Shown piece after piece: positions 52,494 to 61,637 of a stretch of 64,000 bases of DNA (position 1 is its first letter; each line of letters begins with the position of its first letter). The notes under the pieces were generated by a model. That model saw only the letters and a program-made list of their open reading frames with translations. It was not told the DNA's origin and did not search any database. Made by a program: the position numbers and the translations under genes. This stretch comes from Lyngbya sp. HA4199-MV5 (GTDB taxonomy: Bacteria > Cyanobacteriota > Cyanobacteriia > Leptolyngbyales > Leptolyngbyaceae). The DNA lies in assembly GCA_019359375.1 (NCBI GenBank), contig JAHHHL010000034.1, forward strand, positions 1 to 64,000, read 5' to 3'.

Positions 52494-54780
52494 TAATCTC
52501 TGTTCCCTGCCCAGGTTGACTCTTAATCGTGAGTTGTGCGCCGATGCGCTCTGCCCGTTCGCTCATGCCGAGTAAGCCAAATCCTTCAGAGGCTGGCATA
52601 CTCCCCACTCCAAAGCCCTGTCCATTGTCTGTCACACGCAAGCAAACCTGATCGCGATCGTAGATTAATTCCACTCGAATTTCGTCAGCGTTGGCGTGTC
52701 TGATCGCATTGGTTAAGGCTTCCTGCCCCATCCGCAGCAGGTTATTCTCGACTTCAATCGGTAGAGCATACACTGCACCCGTGATCTCATCATATAAAGT
52801 GGTATCCATAGCGGCAGTTCTGAGTTGAGCCACGAGACGATGGAGCGCGCGCTGTAAACTGCCTTCCTCTAAAAGCTGAGGACGGAGCGCTACCACCGAT
52901 CGCCGCGCTTCAGTCAGACCAGTGCGTGCCAATTCTTTGATCAGATCCAGGTGTGCCTGAGTTGCTTCTAAATCATCCGTTAGCACCTGGTTTGCAGCGC
53001 CTACTTGAGCCAGAATGCCTGTAAACGCCTGAGCAAGGGTGTCATGAATTTCGCGTGCCATGCGATTACGTTCTTCTATAATCGACGCGGCTTCTGCTTG
53101 CTTTTGCAGCGTAATATCTCGCGCCAACCAAATCACCTGTTCGTGGTCGATTGGTGCAATGCGAGCCGAAAACCAGATTTCCCGTCCAGCTATCCACTGG
53201 CTGTATTCAACTGTGACTACTTGTTGGGTTCTCAGCACCTGCTGAATGTAACTCAGGAACTCATCAGCTTGTTCCTGAGCATAGATTTGATGCAGTGTTG
53301 TGCCAACATACTCCTCCCGATGCAACTCTCCATAGGACGGGTTCCCTTGAATGGCACAGATCAATTGCCCCTCAGCATTGAAGATACACATTGGATCGGG
53401 AATGGCTGAAAAGAGCGCCCGCAGTTCTGCTTCAGAGGCTTGCAATGCTGCTTCTGCCTGTTTGCGATCGCTAATATCGGCAATCACCCCTTCGATGTAT
53501 TTATCGTCTGCATTCAGATAAGAAGAGAAAAGCCCCCAAAACACTGTCCCATCTCGTTTTCGCAGCTGTGCTTCATAGCTTCGCACTTCCCCATCCTGCT
53601 TCAGCAACTCAATGTATTGTTGGCGATCGCTGGGATTTACAAAATAGCCGATGCTGTGTTCCAGTTCGATAATCTCCTCTGGTGAATCAAAGCCCAACAG
53701 ATTGGCAAGGCGTTGATTGGCATCGAGAAGTAATCCATCCGAGAAGCGGGTTCGGAAGATGCCGACCTGGGAGTTTTCAAAGATATTGCGGAACTTGGCT
53801 TCACTGCGTTGTAATGCCTCTTCTGCTTGCCTACGCTGGGTGGTGTCGTTGCCCACCGATAGGATTTCAACTAGCTCTCCCTGGTCATTGAAAATGGCTT
53901 GATTCGACCACTCCATCCAAACTCGCCGACCATCTCGACACAGGTTTTCACCCTCGCCATGCGGGTACGCTTGAGGATGACGAAGTAAATCACGGACAAA
54001 GGGTTTCATATCGCGTCCAGAGAGTTCGATGTCTGGAAGGATGGTTTCAAATAAGCTCCGCCCTAAAATCTCATGTTCTTCATAGCCCAGGAGTTTCACT
54101 CCATAATCGTTGATGTAGTGAATCCGTCCTTGCGGATCGTATCGAATAATGACTGAATTCGCGGTTTGTAGCAGGTTGCGATAATTCGCCTCACTTTGTC
54201 TCAAGGCGGCTTCAGTTTGTTGACGTTCCGCAACCTCCTGGTGTAAGGCTTGAGTTTGCTCTTCTACCTTCCTTTCCAGTGTTTCGGTATAGTCTGCTAA
54301 CCGCTCATATAACCGAGCATTCTCCAGTGAAATTGCTGCCTGAGCCATCAACAGTTTCAGGGCTTGCAAGCGATCGCTAGTAAATACTCCGGCATTAAGA
54401 TTGTTCTCCAAATAAAGAATGCCAATCAGATGACTCTGCTTGAGCATGGGCATACAGAGGAGCGATCGCGTTTGTTGGTGTTGAATATACGGATCAGTTG
54501 AAAAAGACGCTTCGCTAACCGCATCATCAAACACCAGCGTTTCTTGAGTGCGTTCTACCGAGTGAATGACGGAGACAGGAATCGTTGCACAGTCAGCAAC
54601 AGCAAGCTTTTTCAGGTCACACTGTCCACCGCTACATTGAGCTACCACAGTGAGTTGATCGGCTTCCAGGAGAACCAGAGCGCCTGTTTCGGCTCCTGCA
54701 TTTTCGATCACTGCCTGCATCAATGTGACAATTAATTGATCGAGATGGATGATTTCTGAGAGGACTTGAGCCGCTTTCAT
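52474..54780 (-). CDS. GAF-PAS-PAS-PAS sensor histidine kinase (NarX-type)
   Basis: A 768-residue cytosolic kinase with a GAF domain (about 10-160), a coiled segment (about 165-190), three PAS domains (about 195-310, 320-440, 445-560) and a HisKA_3/ATPase unit. The last has EERNRMAREIHDTLAQAFTGIL with the phosphorylated histidine, NLLRMGQEALTNAIRHA and DNGQGFG..., GFGLLGMSERAERIG. It pairs with the NarL-type regulator just downstream. The start of the GAF domain (AAQVLSEIIHLDQLIVTLMQAVIENAGAETGAL) is very like the GAF that follows the Ser/Thr kinase-AAA modules of large cyanobacterial sensor proteins. The gene may be a truncated descendant of such a protein, yet it starts with its own ATG. 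Confidence 0.92.
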   Translation of the reverse strand: MKAAQVLSEIIHLDQLIVTLMQAVIENAGAETGALVLLEADQLTVVAQCSGGQCDLKKLAVADCATIPVSVIHSVERTQETLVFDDAVSEASFSTDPYIQHQQTRSLLCMPMLKQSHLIGILYLENNLNAGVFTSDRLQALKLLMAQAAISLENARLYERLADYTETLERKVEEQTQALHQEVAERQQTEAALRQSEANYRNLLQTANSVIIRYDPQGRIHYINDYGVKLLGYEEHEILGRSLFETILPDIELSGRDMKPFVRDLLRHPQAYPHGEGENLCRDGRRVWMEWSNQAIFNDQGELVEILSVGNDTTQRRQAEEALQRSEAKFRNIFENSQVGIFRTRFSDGLLLDANQRLANLLGFDSPEEIIELEHSIGYFVNPSDRQQYIELLKQDGEVRSYEAQLRKRDGTVFWGLFSSYLNADDKYIEGVIADISDRKQAEAALQASEAELRALFSAIPDPMCIFNAEGQLICAIQGNPSYGELHREEYVGTTLHQIYAQEQADEFLSYIQQVLRTQQVVTVEYSQWIAGREIWFSARIAPIDHEQVIWLARDITLQKQAEAASIIEERNRMAREIHDTLAQAFTGILAQVGAANQVLTDDLEATQAHLDLIKELARTGLTEARRSVVALRPQLLEEGSLQRALHRLVAQLRTAAMDTTLYDEITGAVYALPIEVENNLLRMGQEALTNAIRHANADEIRVELIYDRDQVCLRVTDNGQGFGVGSMPASEGFGLLGMSERAERIGAQLTIKSQPGQGTEIIVVVGV

Positions 54781-54981
54781 GGAATTCTCCCCGATGAAGG
54801 TTCGTCAGCCGTCTCTCAAAGTATATCGCTTGCCAAACTGGGGTCTGAGGCGCAGTGAAACGGAAAACTGGATGAAAAGGACAACTCGAATAGTCAAAGG
54901 AATGAGACCGCAATCAATCCCATCGACAAAATTTCTATGGTGCCTTGCTGCTCATCAATGCGATCGCGCTGACTGTAAAGG

Positions 54982-55248
54982 CTAAGAACGGTAAAAAAGC
55001 TCTTTAACAACCCAGTAAGCGCTAGAGCCAATTAAAAGCAGTTGAGTAAACTGAAGGATTGGATCAAGCCGCCAACCTTGAAAGAAGAGAATAAACCCAG
55101 CGAGAAGGTAGACTACAGCAAGAACCAAATTTTGGACTAAACTACCAGCCCGAAAAGGTCGTATGGCTCCTACTATAAACAGCGATAAACCTAAAAGTGC
55201 CAGCGCAACGCCGAGCAACGCAGCAAAGTTGAAACCAATTTGTACCAT
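54982..55248 (-). CDS. ycf66: Ycf66 family protein
   Basis: An 88-residue membrane protein found in cyanobacteria and many plastids, probably in the thylakoid membrane; its function is unknown. It has the family opening MVQIGFNFAALLGVALALLG, a VRP-like IRPFRAG, and the hallmark FILFFQGWRLDPILQFTQLLL (about residues 54-74). There are three hydrophobic segments. It is short: many homologues have a long hydrophilic C-terminal tail that is absent here. It lies 40 bases downstream of the PlsY-PEP-synthase gene on the same strand. Confidence 0.88.
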   Translation of the reverse strand: MVQIGFNFAALLGVALALLGLSLFIVGAIRPFRAGSLVQNLVLAVVYLLAGFILFFQGWRLDPILQFTQLLLIGSSAYWVVKELFYRS

Positions 55249-55288
55249 GACGTTTCAATCATTTTTTACAGAGTTCTTCACTTATAGC

Positions 55289-58200
55289 TTAGAGAATCTC
55301 CACAATGCCTTGCTGACCATTGATACGAACGCGCTGACCGTCTTGGAGTAATTGAGTCGCGTTGTGGATATCCATCACGGCAGGGATGCGGTACTCACGA
55401 GCGACGATCGCCCCATGCGACAACCTGCCACCCACTTCTGCAATGAGTCCACCTGCCCTTGCTAGCAGTGGTGCCCAGCCCGAATCCGTATATGGCACAA
55501 CGAGAATGGTAGCGCGATCGACCTCCGGCAACTCCGTCAAACTCCGTACCACTTTAATAACACCTTCCACCCGTCCCGGACTCGCGCCAATGCCCTGTAA
55601 CTGTTGCAATGATTGTCTCTGATGAGCACTGATTGTTGGTACAGGTGGATCCTCGCCATACACCAGAAAGGGCACTGATGTAAGCTGACGATCGACCTCC
55701 AGTTGCGATCGCCGCTGTTCCACCAATGCCCGAAACCTTACCCCTCTCTCCTCACCCCTCTCTCCTCTCTCCCGAAGTTCCTCCCATTCTAGAAAAAAGA
55801 TATCTCCCGATTCTGCCAGCAACCCCGACTCTAACCAATGTCTTTCTAAAGCCACAAAGCTCCACCGCAGTTCTGCCAGCAAGCGACTGTAAACCTCCGT
55901 CACCCGACCTTTGAGCGTGAGGCGACGCTGGACTCGTTTAACTTTGCCAGTGGGGCGATCGATCTGAGGCGCGATCGCGGGTGGATGTTGACAAAACTGG
56001 ACAAACAGCGATCGTACAGGCTCCGGATCTTCCTTCCACGTTGGCACCGCAATATCCGTCCCCACTTCGCTCAAGTAGCCATACTGCTCAATCAGCACAT
56101 CCAGTTGCGCCAGGATGGTTTGTCCGTTAAAGGTTTGAGCGAGGGAGGTGAGGGGTGAGGGGTGAGGGGTAAGGGGTAAAGGGGTGTAGGGTGTGGGGTG
56201 TAGGGTGTGGGGTGTAGGGTGTAGGGGTGAGGGGTGAGGAGAGAGGGGTAAAGGGTAAGGGGTAAAGGGTAAAGGGTGTGGGGTGGATGTGGATGCTTCC
56301 TCTGCCTCCCTTGCTTCCCCTGCCTCCTGCCTTCTGCTCTCTGCCTCCCCTGCTCCCTCTGCCTCCCCTGCTCCCTCCGCCCCCGATTCCCCACTCCCGA
56401 CTCCCGACTCCCCCTCTAACACTTCCCGCGCTTCTCTCGCCAACGTCTGAAGCGATCGTAGTGCCGCAATCTCCGGTGTATCACTATTGTCTAGCTGGTC
56501 GTCGTTGATCTGGAAGAGACCTTTGCGTAGGGCGGCGCTGAGGGGAGCAAGGATGCTGTAGTAGGTGGCAGTTTGGAGCAGGGTGAGGATGCGATCGACC
56601 CGCTGTAGAAGTGCTGATGGACTAAGTTCTGTGGCGGGTTGGCGGGAGAACTCTGTTAAGGCAGGCGCAAATTGACGACGAGACACCAGGCGAAAGTCTT
56701 TCTCTAGCCGCCATTCTCGACGGGCAAGGCGTAGCAATCCTGGTACATTTCGCAGTGTGGATTGGAGGGGTGGTTTGCTAAATTTTGCGCCCCGTGTGAG
56801 AAACTCCAGGCTTTCGGGAGGCAATCCCATCCGTCGAAACAATTGTCCCAGCAGTGAAGCATTGAAGTAGGCGTAGGAGTAATGGAGCGTAGCGGTTTCG
56901 TTGAAGTCTAGACCCCTGGCACGATCGCCCAACACGAGGGTAAACAGATCGCCCCATACGCCACAGGTCAACGGACGATTGATCGACCAGGTAAGCGGAT
57001 GAATCAAACCGGGAATGACTTCAGCCGCAATTTTGCGTGTCCAGATCGGCAGCAACGTAGTGATCGGTCGCGCTTGCAGGAGCCAGAGTTGTTTGCCATC
57101 GTAGCTCCACTCAATGTCTTGAGGCGTACCTTGATGCTGAGCTTCTAAATGTCTGGCGAGAAAGGCGACCTGCTGAAGCAACCGAGTGGGCACAGAGCCA
57201 TTGCCATTGACAGCTAAGGATAGATCGTCAGGTAAAACCCAGGTGGATGGAGTTTGAGCCGTTGCCGGGGTGAAATCGATCGCAGGTACAACGACCTCAT
57301 ACCGTTCCGGCGTAACCTGTCCTGAGACAACCTGAGACGCGCTGCCGGGTAGAGCCTCGATCGCCACCCCATCTCCCTGCCGTGTCACTGGATCACGGCT
57401 AAATGCAACGCCTGAAAAAGCGCCCCGCACCTGCTGCTGGATCAAGACCGACATCGTTGCTTCTGGTAGATTGCGATCGCGACGATACTCCACAGCACTG
57501 GGCTGATTGTAGGAGGCAAAACACCGAGAAATGGCGGGCATCAACTGTTCTGAACGGACAATGCTGGGAATGGATTCATACTGCCCTGCTGCCGATGCTG
57601 TTTCGGAGTCTTCGCCGACTGCGGACGATCGCGCAATTAACTGTGCTTTGGGCGATGGCTTGAGCAGTTCTAACAAGGGTTCTGGATCGTCACCTGGACT
57701 CAACACCCAGCCCATCGGCACAGGATAGCCCGATCGCTTCAAACGCGCTAACGTTGCAGCCTTTTGTCCGACTTTCTGAGCCTCCAATGGATCATTGAGC
57801 GACCGGATGGCACGATCGCCCCGAAAGAATTTGAAGGTGGATTGCGCGTCTGCTTTTGCCTCTGTGGCAGTCATCTCCAGGTCATCGGGAATTTTGGTGT
57901 AAATCCAGCCCAGCATGATGGCAAGGACGATCGCCGCAACAATAAGCTCCTGGTTGGTGGGATGGCGCAGCGCAGTCATGATTGGAAAGATCACCAGCAC
58001 GCTGAGCCGTCCCTGCTGTCGTTCACGCAAAATGGTAAAACTGATCGCGCTGATGAGGAAGACAAACCCAGCCGCGATCGGATCGTGAACCACATAACCC
58101 CAGACCACATTCGTCGTTCCCGCGCCTTTGCCAAACCAGTAGCGCCCCATGACCAGTGCCATCAGCGCGATGAGTTCCCAGGCAGGATCGATGGGGAAGA

Positions 58201-58492
58201 ACGATCGAGCCAACAAAACAGCAGCAATCCCCTTCAGGGCTTCTGACAGAACAGCCAGAATGCCTGCTACCCGTCCACCGTGATAGAACGCAGCCGAAAC
58301 GCTGATATTCCCTGTACCGACCTTCGCCAGCTTGCGTCGGGTGAGGGCATATGTAATCCAGGCAATCAGCGGCAATCCACCCAGCAGCGGACAGATCACA
58401 AAGATTAACAGCGCACCCCAAACCTGTGTCAGCGTCATACGTTCATGAGAGCGAAAAATCCCCGACTTCTGTGCCGGTTCGGTCAAGCTCAT
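55289..58492 (-). CDS. Fusion of PlsY-like acyltransferase domain and PEP synthase-like domains
   Basis: A 1067-residue fusion. The N-terminal ~200 residues form a PlsY-type membrane domain with several helices and a GTGNISVSAAFYHGG segment like the GS(G/N)..T.N motif of glycerol-3-phosphate acyltransferases. A PEP/pyruvate-binding ATP-grasp domain follows (VGQKAATLARLKRSGYPVP, IARSSAVGEDS, QVRGAFSGVAFSRDP, DIEWSYDGKQLWLLQARP), then a swivelling PEP mobile domain with the catalytic histidine in GGRLSHGAIVARE. Two in-frame low-complexity blocks lie between (residues about 690-790 and 900). The start could also be the ATG at 58438 or 58534. The fusion is known in cyanobacteria but its reaction is not established. 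Confidence 0.85.
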   Translation of the reverse strand: MSLTEPAQKSGIFRSHERMTLTQVWGALLIFVICPLLGGLPLIAWITYALTRRKLAKVGTGNISVSAAFYHGGRVAGILAVLSEALKGIAAVLLARSFFPIDPAWELIALMALVMGRYWFGKGAGTTNVVWGYVVHDPIAAGFVFLISAISFTILRERQQGRLSVLVIFPIMTALRHPTNQELIVAAIVLAIMLGWIYTKIPDDLEMTATEAKADAQSTFKFFRGDRAIRSLNDPLEAQKVGQKAATLARLKRSGYPVPMGWVLSPGDDPEPLLELLKPSPKAQLIARSSAVGEDSETASAAGQYESIPSIVRSEQLMPAISRCFASYNQPSAVEYRRDRNLPEATMSVLIQQQVRGAFSGVAFSRDPVTRQGDGVAIEALPGSASQVVSGQVTPERYEVVVPAIDFTPATAQTPSTWVLPDDLSLAVNGNGSVPTRLLQQVAFLARHLEAQHQGTPQDIEWSYDGKQLWLLQARPITTLLPIWTRKIAAEVIPGLIHPLTWSINRPLTCGVWGDLFTLVLGDRARGLDFNETATLHYSYAYFNASLLGQLFRRMGLPPESLEFLTRGAKFSKPPLQSTLRNVPGLLRLARREWRLEKDFRLVSRRQFAPALTEFSRQPATELSPSALLQRVDRILTLLQTATYYSILAPLSAALRKGLFQINDDQLDNSDTPEIAALRSLQTLAREAREVLEGESGVGSGESGAEGAGEAEGAGEAESRRQEAGEAREAEEASTSTPHPLPFTPYPLPLSPHPSPLHPTPHTLHPTPYTPLPLTPHPSPLTSLAQTFNGQTILAQLDVLIEQYGYLSEVGTDIAVPTWKEDPEPVRSLFVQFCQHPPAIAPQIDRPTGKVKRVQRRLTLKGRVTEVYSRLLAELRWSFVALERHWLESGLLAESGDIFFLEWEELRERGERGEERGVRFRALVEQRRSQLEVDRQLTSVPFLVYGEDPPVPTISAHQRQSLQQLQGIGASPGRVEGVIKVVRSLTELPEVDRATILVVPYTDSGWAPLLARAGGLIAEVGGRLSHGAIVAREYRIPAVMDIHNATQLLQDGQRVRINGQQGIVEIL
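56134..56421 (-). repeat. Short tandem repeats inside the PlsY-PEP-synthase gene
   Basis: Repeated GGGGTGTAGGGTGT, GTAAAGG and CAGGAGG-like units stretch over nearly 290 bases. Read in the gene's frame they give a run of His-Pro, Thr-Pro and Leu-Pro units after Ala-Glu-Gly-rich units. The same units fill several intergenic gaps. Confidence 0.85.
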
Positions 58493-58557
58493 GATGACAC
58501 GAACCAGGAAGTCAGCGATCGATTCACACCGCAATCAAAGTACTGAGGTTGATTCGT

Positions 58558-58585
58558 GTAGGGACGTTCCATGGAACGTCCCTAC
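58558..58585. repeat. Perfect 28 bp palindrome
   Basis: Two perfect 14-base arms, GTAGGGACGTTCCA and its complement, with no spacer. It sits between bactofilin and the PlsY-PEP-synthase start, so it may end the bactofilin transcript or be a dispersed repeat of the type also seen at 11739-11765. Confidence 0.9.
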
Positions 58586-58623
58586 CGATCGTAAACACCA
58601 TCTTTAGACATTACCCGTTAGAA

Positions 58624-59052
58624 TCAGCCGCCCAAATTACCACTGTAGGCATCCCCGGTACCTGCTAATTCTGGTCGTGTTCTCACACCGGGCAACGCTT
58701 TGGTTTCACCCGTCTCAATGTAGCCAACGTAGAATGCGCCTTCTTCTACACTGAGCGCACTCGCATTCACATCGCCTTCTAACCGAGCGGTACGGCTGAG
58801 CGTCAGCTTCCCTTCAACCATCACGCGTGCCTTGAGAACACCATGTACCGTCAGGTTCTTCGCCCGTACTTCGGGACCTTCAATCAGTCCGCTCTCAGAA
58901 ATCTGCATGTCACCCCGCACTTCAACCGTACCGTGAATGATGCCATCCACCAGCAGATCGCCCTCAACGTGCAGCGTGCCCTGAAATTCGCTATTGGGCG
59001 CGATGTAGGTCGGTAGCGTTTTGGACGGTGGCGGGGTATTTTTTCTAAACAT
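58624..59052 (-). CDS. Bactofilin (polymer-forming cytoskeletal protein)
   Basis: A 142-residue beta-helical protein that polymerises into filaments and helps position or shape envelope structures. The central domain (about residues 15-110) shows the regular G-hydrophobic repeats of bactofilins: FQGTLHVEGDLLVDGIIHGTVEVRGDMQI...VHGVLKARVMVEGKLTLSRTARLEGDV. A short disordered N-terminal tail (KNTPPPSKTLPT) and a Gly-rich C-terminal tail flank it, as is normal. It lies upstream of the fusion gene on the same strand with the palindrome between. Confidence 0.9.
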   Translation of the reverse strand: MFRKNTPPPSKTLPTYIAPNSEFQGTLHVEGDLLVDGIIHGTVEVRGDMQISESGLIEGPEVRAKNLTVHGVLKARVMVEGKLTLSRTARLEGDVNASALSVEEGAFYVGYIETGETKALPGVRTRPELAGTGDAYSGNLGG

Positions 59053-59217
59053 ACCGTTCTCTGAGGGGTAAGACTCAACTAATCAATGCTTGCGAACGTA
59101 CCGATCGCACCTGATGCGTACTCAGTCCTCGCCGTCATCATGGCACACTCATTACTGAAAGTTAAGGCTTTGCAGGTAAAAAGTTGCGATCGACGGTTAG
59201 AAGTTTTGAGTTGAATA

Positions 59218-59312
59218 GAGAGGAGGCAGGAGGCAGAGGCAGAGGGGGCAGGGGAGGCAGAAGGCAGAGGGCAGAAGGCAGAGGGCAGAAGGCAGAGGGC
59301 AGAAGGCAGTAG
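59218..59312 (-). repeat. Tandem (AGAAGGCAGAGGGC)n repeat
   Basis: About nine imperfect copies of AGAAGGC/AGAGGGC lie between bactofilin and the secreted protein, followed by a pyrimidine-rich (ACCCTTC)n stretch to about 59400. The same unit appears inside metH and at 25005-25049. No gene was seen in the 59053-59463 gap. Confidence 0.85.
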
Positions 59313-59463
59313 GCGGAGGGAACATCCACACCCACCTCTTACCCCTTTACCCTTCACCCTTCACCCTTTATCCTCATCCTTTTAGCCTTTAGCCTTTTCC
59401 ACTCCCTACTTCCGACCCCAATCAAGCGTAGGATGAGTAAAGTCTGGTGGATGAGAATCGATC

Positions 59464-60690
59464 ATGGTCAAGCGCTTACGCCTTAAGAAGATTGCGACAG
59501 AAAGTTTGCTGGTGGGACTAGCAGCAACGACGCTTGTTGGTTTTTCAGCGCTGCCGCTAGGGGCAAACAGTGTCATGGCGGGCTTTTTCGACATCCCTAT
59601 TCCCAGTCTGCCGATTCCGGGTGGGTCGGTGGGAGATTTGCTGAAAGGGGCGGTTTTAGATCAAGCGGTAAAAGCGTTGAGCAGCACATTGCAGAATGAA
59701 GCCCCGATCGAATCCAGCAGTCAGGCAACATTCCCAACGGTCACGCAGCTACCGGGCAAAGCATTTCAGCCGAGTAGTATGCCATCCACCCTCATGGCGC
59801 AAATTCGGAATGCGGCTGATGGCACCGTCGCTTTACAACCGGGCGATTACCGGATTCCCGTCGATGTGTTTTGTATGAAAGTGTCGGCGCACAGTCCTGC
59901 GGGGCATCGTTACTTGCTGGCACCACTGAAAGGAAAATGGGCGGATATCATTGTGGCGCTGAATGCACGATCGGCTGGCTCCACCATCCCTCACAAACAA
60001 CTACAGGTCTTGTCATGGAATTTGCAGGCGGGGATGAAGTATGAGGAATTAGCGGCTGAACAACAGGCGATCGTCGATCAATTGCTGTCTGACTACAAAC
60101 CTCGCCTGTCGCGCAGTTTTTATGAGCAGATTGAATCAACGTGGAGTCAGTTGTCTGGTACAGTTCCCGGTTTACCGTCGATGGATTCTGCTTTGGGACG
60201 GTTAGGAACGGTGGGGAATGCGATCGTCACCCTTCGCCAAACCCGCGACACTTTGCTCCGCTACGGCAATAACTTTGACGCGTTGTCAAATGCCTTCGTG
60301 CTACCTGGACAGGCAAACACACCCACCCATGGAGCCAATACGCCGTGGAGCCAAATTAGCCCCCGGGTCTATGCTCGTTTAATGACACAGGGCACCTATG
60401 CCGATCCGGGTGAACTTCAGGTGCGAGTGACGGCAGAAGCCCCGATCGGTTCCAGCTCTCACCGTCTGATAGCTTCAACCAATCTGGTAGGTTCAAATCT
60501 TGCCGCTACACCTGTCAAAGTTCCCCTCGCTGGTCTAGTCGGTGATCCGCAAGATAGCAGCGTGCAGCCCTTATCCATGTCGCCGCGACCAGACGATAAA
60601 GACGACGATGATTCGAGTTCTGGAACCTTGCACATTCAAGAAAAAGGCTTTTCGGGACCACAGCCCCCGGCTCCGTTGAATCAGGTGTAG
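59464..60690 (+). CDS. Exported protein of unknown function
   Basis: A 408-residue protein with a signal peptide (ATESLLVGLAATTLVGFSALPLGANS, cleavage near residue 38). A Pro/Gly-rich stretch (IPIPSLPIPGGS) is followed by a ~170-residue folded part with CMKVSAHSPAGHRYLLAPLKGKWADIIVALNARSAG and a helical region, then a low-complexity tail with DDKDDDDSSSGT. I do not recognise the family. The single mature cysteine near 130 rules out an internal disulfide. It points away from the bactofilin gene, so the two share an upstream region. Confidence 0.75.
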   Translation: MVKRLRLKKIATESLLVGLAATTLVGFSALPLGANSVMAGFFDIPIPSLPIPGGSVGDLLKGAVLDQAVKALSSTLQNEAPIESSSQATFPTVTQLPGKAFQPSSMPSTLMAQIRNAADGTVALQPGDYRIPVDVFCMKVSAHSPAGHRYLLAPLKGKWADIIVALNARSAGSTIPHKQLQVLSWNLQAGMKYEELAAEQQAIVDQLLSDYKPRLSRSFYEQIESTWSQLSGTVPGLPSMDSALGRLGTVGNAIVTLRQTRDTLLRYGNNFDALSNAFVLPGQANTPTHGANTPWSQISPRVYARLMTQGTYADPGELQVRVTAEAPIGSSSHRLIASTNLVGSNLAATPVKVPLAGLVGDPQDSSVQPLSMSPRPDDKDDDDSSSGTLHIQEKGFSGPQPPAPLNQV

Positions 60691-60704
60691 GGATGAGGGA
60701 GTTT

Positions 60705-60889
60705 TTAGTTGTTGGTTGTTGGTTGTTAGAAGGAGTTAGGCAAAGCTCATGTACTATGGCAGAAGACAGGAGGCAGAGGGTAAAACCTTGTCTAGCAACC
60801 TTTTGATCATGGTGATATGTCCTAACCGACCTCTCGATTGCTCTAACAACTAACAACTAACAACTAACAACTAACAACTAACAACTCTT
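60705..60889. repeat. Large inverted repeat of GTTGGTT / AACTAAC units
   Basis: TTTTAGTTGTTGGTTGTTGGTTGTTAG (60704-60730 region) is complementary to tandem AACTAAC units at 60847-60888. The two arms, 120 bases apart, can pair over about 25 bases. The position, between convergent genes, suits a transcript end, or an element of the same kind as the IS66 target at 13329-13383/14866-14881. Confidence 0.7.
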
Positions 60890-60918
60890 AAGCTGACCGC
60901 CGACTGCTATTTCCACTT

Positions 60919-61557
60919 CTAAGGAAACACCGCACCCTGATTTGCGCCGTGCTTTGTGCTGGCATCGTAGGCTTTGTGCTTCTGTTTGAATGATGCTTTG
61001 ACGGCATCTCGCTTTTGGGCAGCGATTTTGTTGATGGCATCACAGGAAGGAGCGGCAGGCAGGGCTTTCAATTGAGCCAGTAGATCGTTTCCGGCATCAA
61101 TGCCTAATTGTTTGTGTCCATCTTCATGCGTTTGCAGGGCTGCCAGGTGCTTTTTCCAGCGATCGATGAGCGCTTGAGGGGTGCCAGTAGGGGGTGTCCA
61201 TTCTGGCAAATTGAAGGTAGTTTTCACGGTGACAGTGACGGTTTTTATTTTGCAGCTTGCGCCTTTTTTGCCGCCAGCGGTGAATTGGGCATCTAGATCC
61301 CATGTTGTGGAGGCATCAAAGCGTTTGCCTTCATCCTGGTTTAAGGGTCCTAGTTGGTTCATCTGCGATCGCAACTCAGCAGCGGTTTTGCCCTGAATTT
61401 TATAGGGCGCTACGGTTGGGGTTGCTACCGTTAAATCGGGATCAGTTGCTCCACCTGCAAGGGCGTAGCTCACGATGCAACTGCCCACAAAGATGGCTAA
61501 ACCGTGATGAAACATAGAGCTTTGGATGCGCGATCGCCGAAGGACTGTCAAAATCAT
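60919..61557 (-). CDS. DUF922 domain protein, putative exported zinc protease
   Basis: A 212-residue protein with a signal peptide or anchor (GLAIFVGSCIVSYALAGG, about residues 19-36) and a DUF922 domain. The latter has APYKIQGKTAAELRSQMNQLGP, a strand-rich middle with TWDLDAQF and the candidate metal motif HEDGHKQLG (HExxH). Members are predicted metalloproteases that act outside the cytosol. The ATG at 61557 was chosen; a TTG start at 61641 would overlap the preceding gene's stop but encodes a stretch that looks like a short DNA repeat (CGGTCAGCGATCAGC). It likely shares a transcript with the M16-like gene. Confidence 0.83.
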   Translation of the reverse strand: MILTVLRRSRIQSSMFHHGLAIFVGSCIVSYALAGGATDPDLTVATPTVAPYKIQGKTAAELRSQMNQLGPLNQDEGKRFDASTTWDLDAQFTAGGKKGASCKIKTVTVTVKTTFNLPEWTPPTGTPQALIDRWKKHLAALQTHEDGHKQLGIDAGNDLLAQLKALPAAPSCDAINKIAAQKRDAVKASFKQKHKAYDASTKHGANQGAVFP

Positions 61558-61637
61558 GTCATAAAGCTGACCGCTGTAGCTTGCTTCCCGTAGAGTTCGC
61601 TGATCGCTGACCGCTGACCGCTTATTCAACAGGTGCT

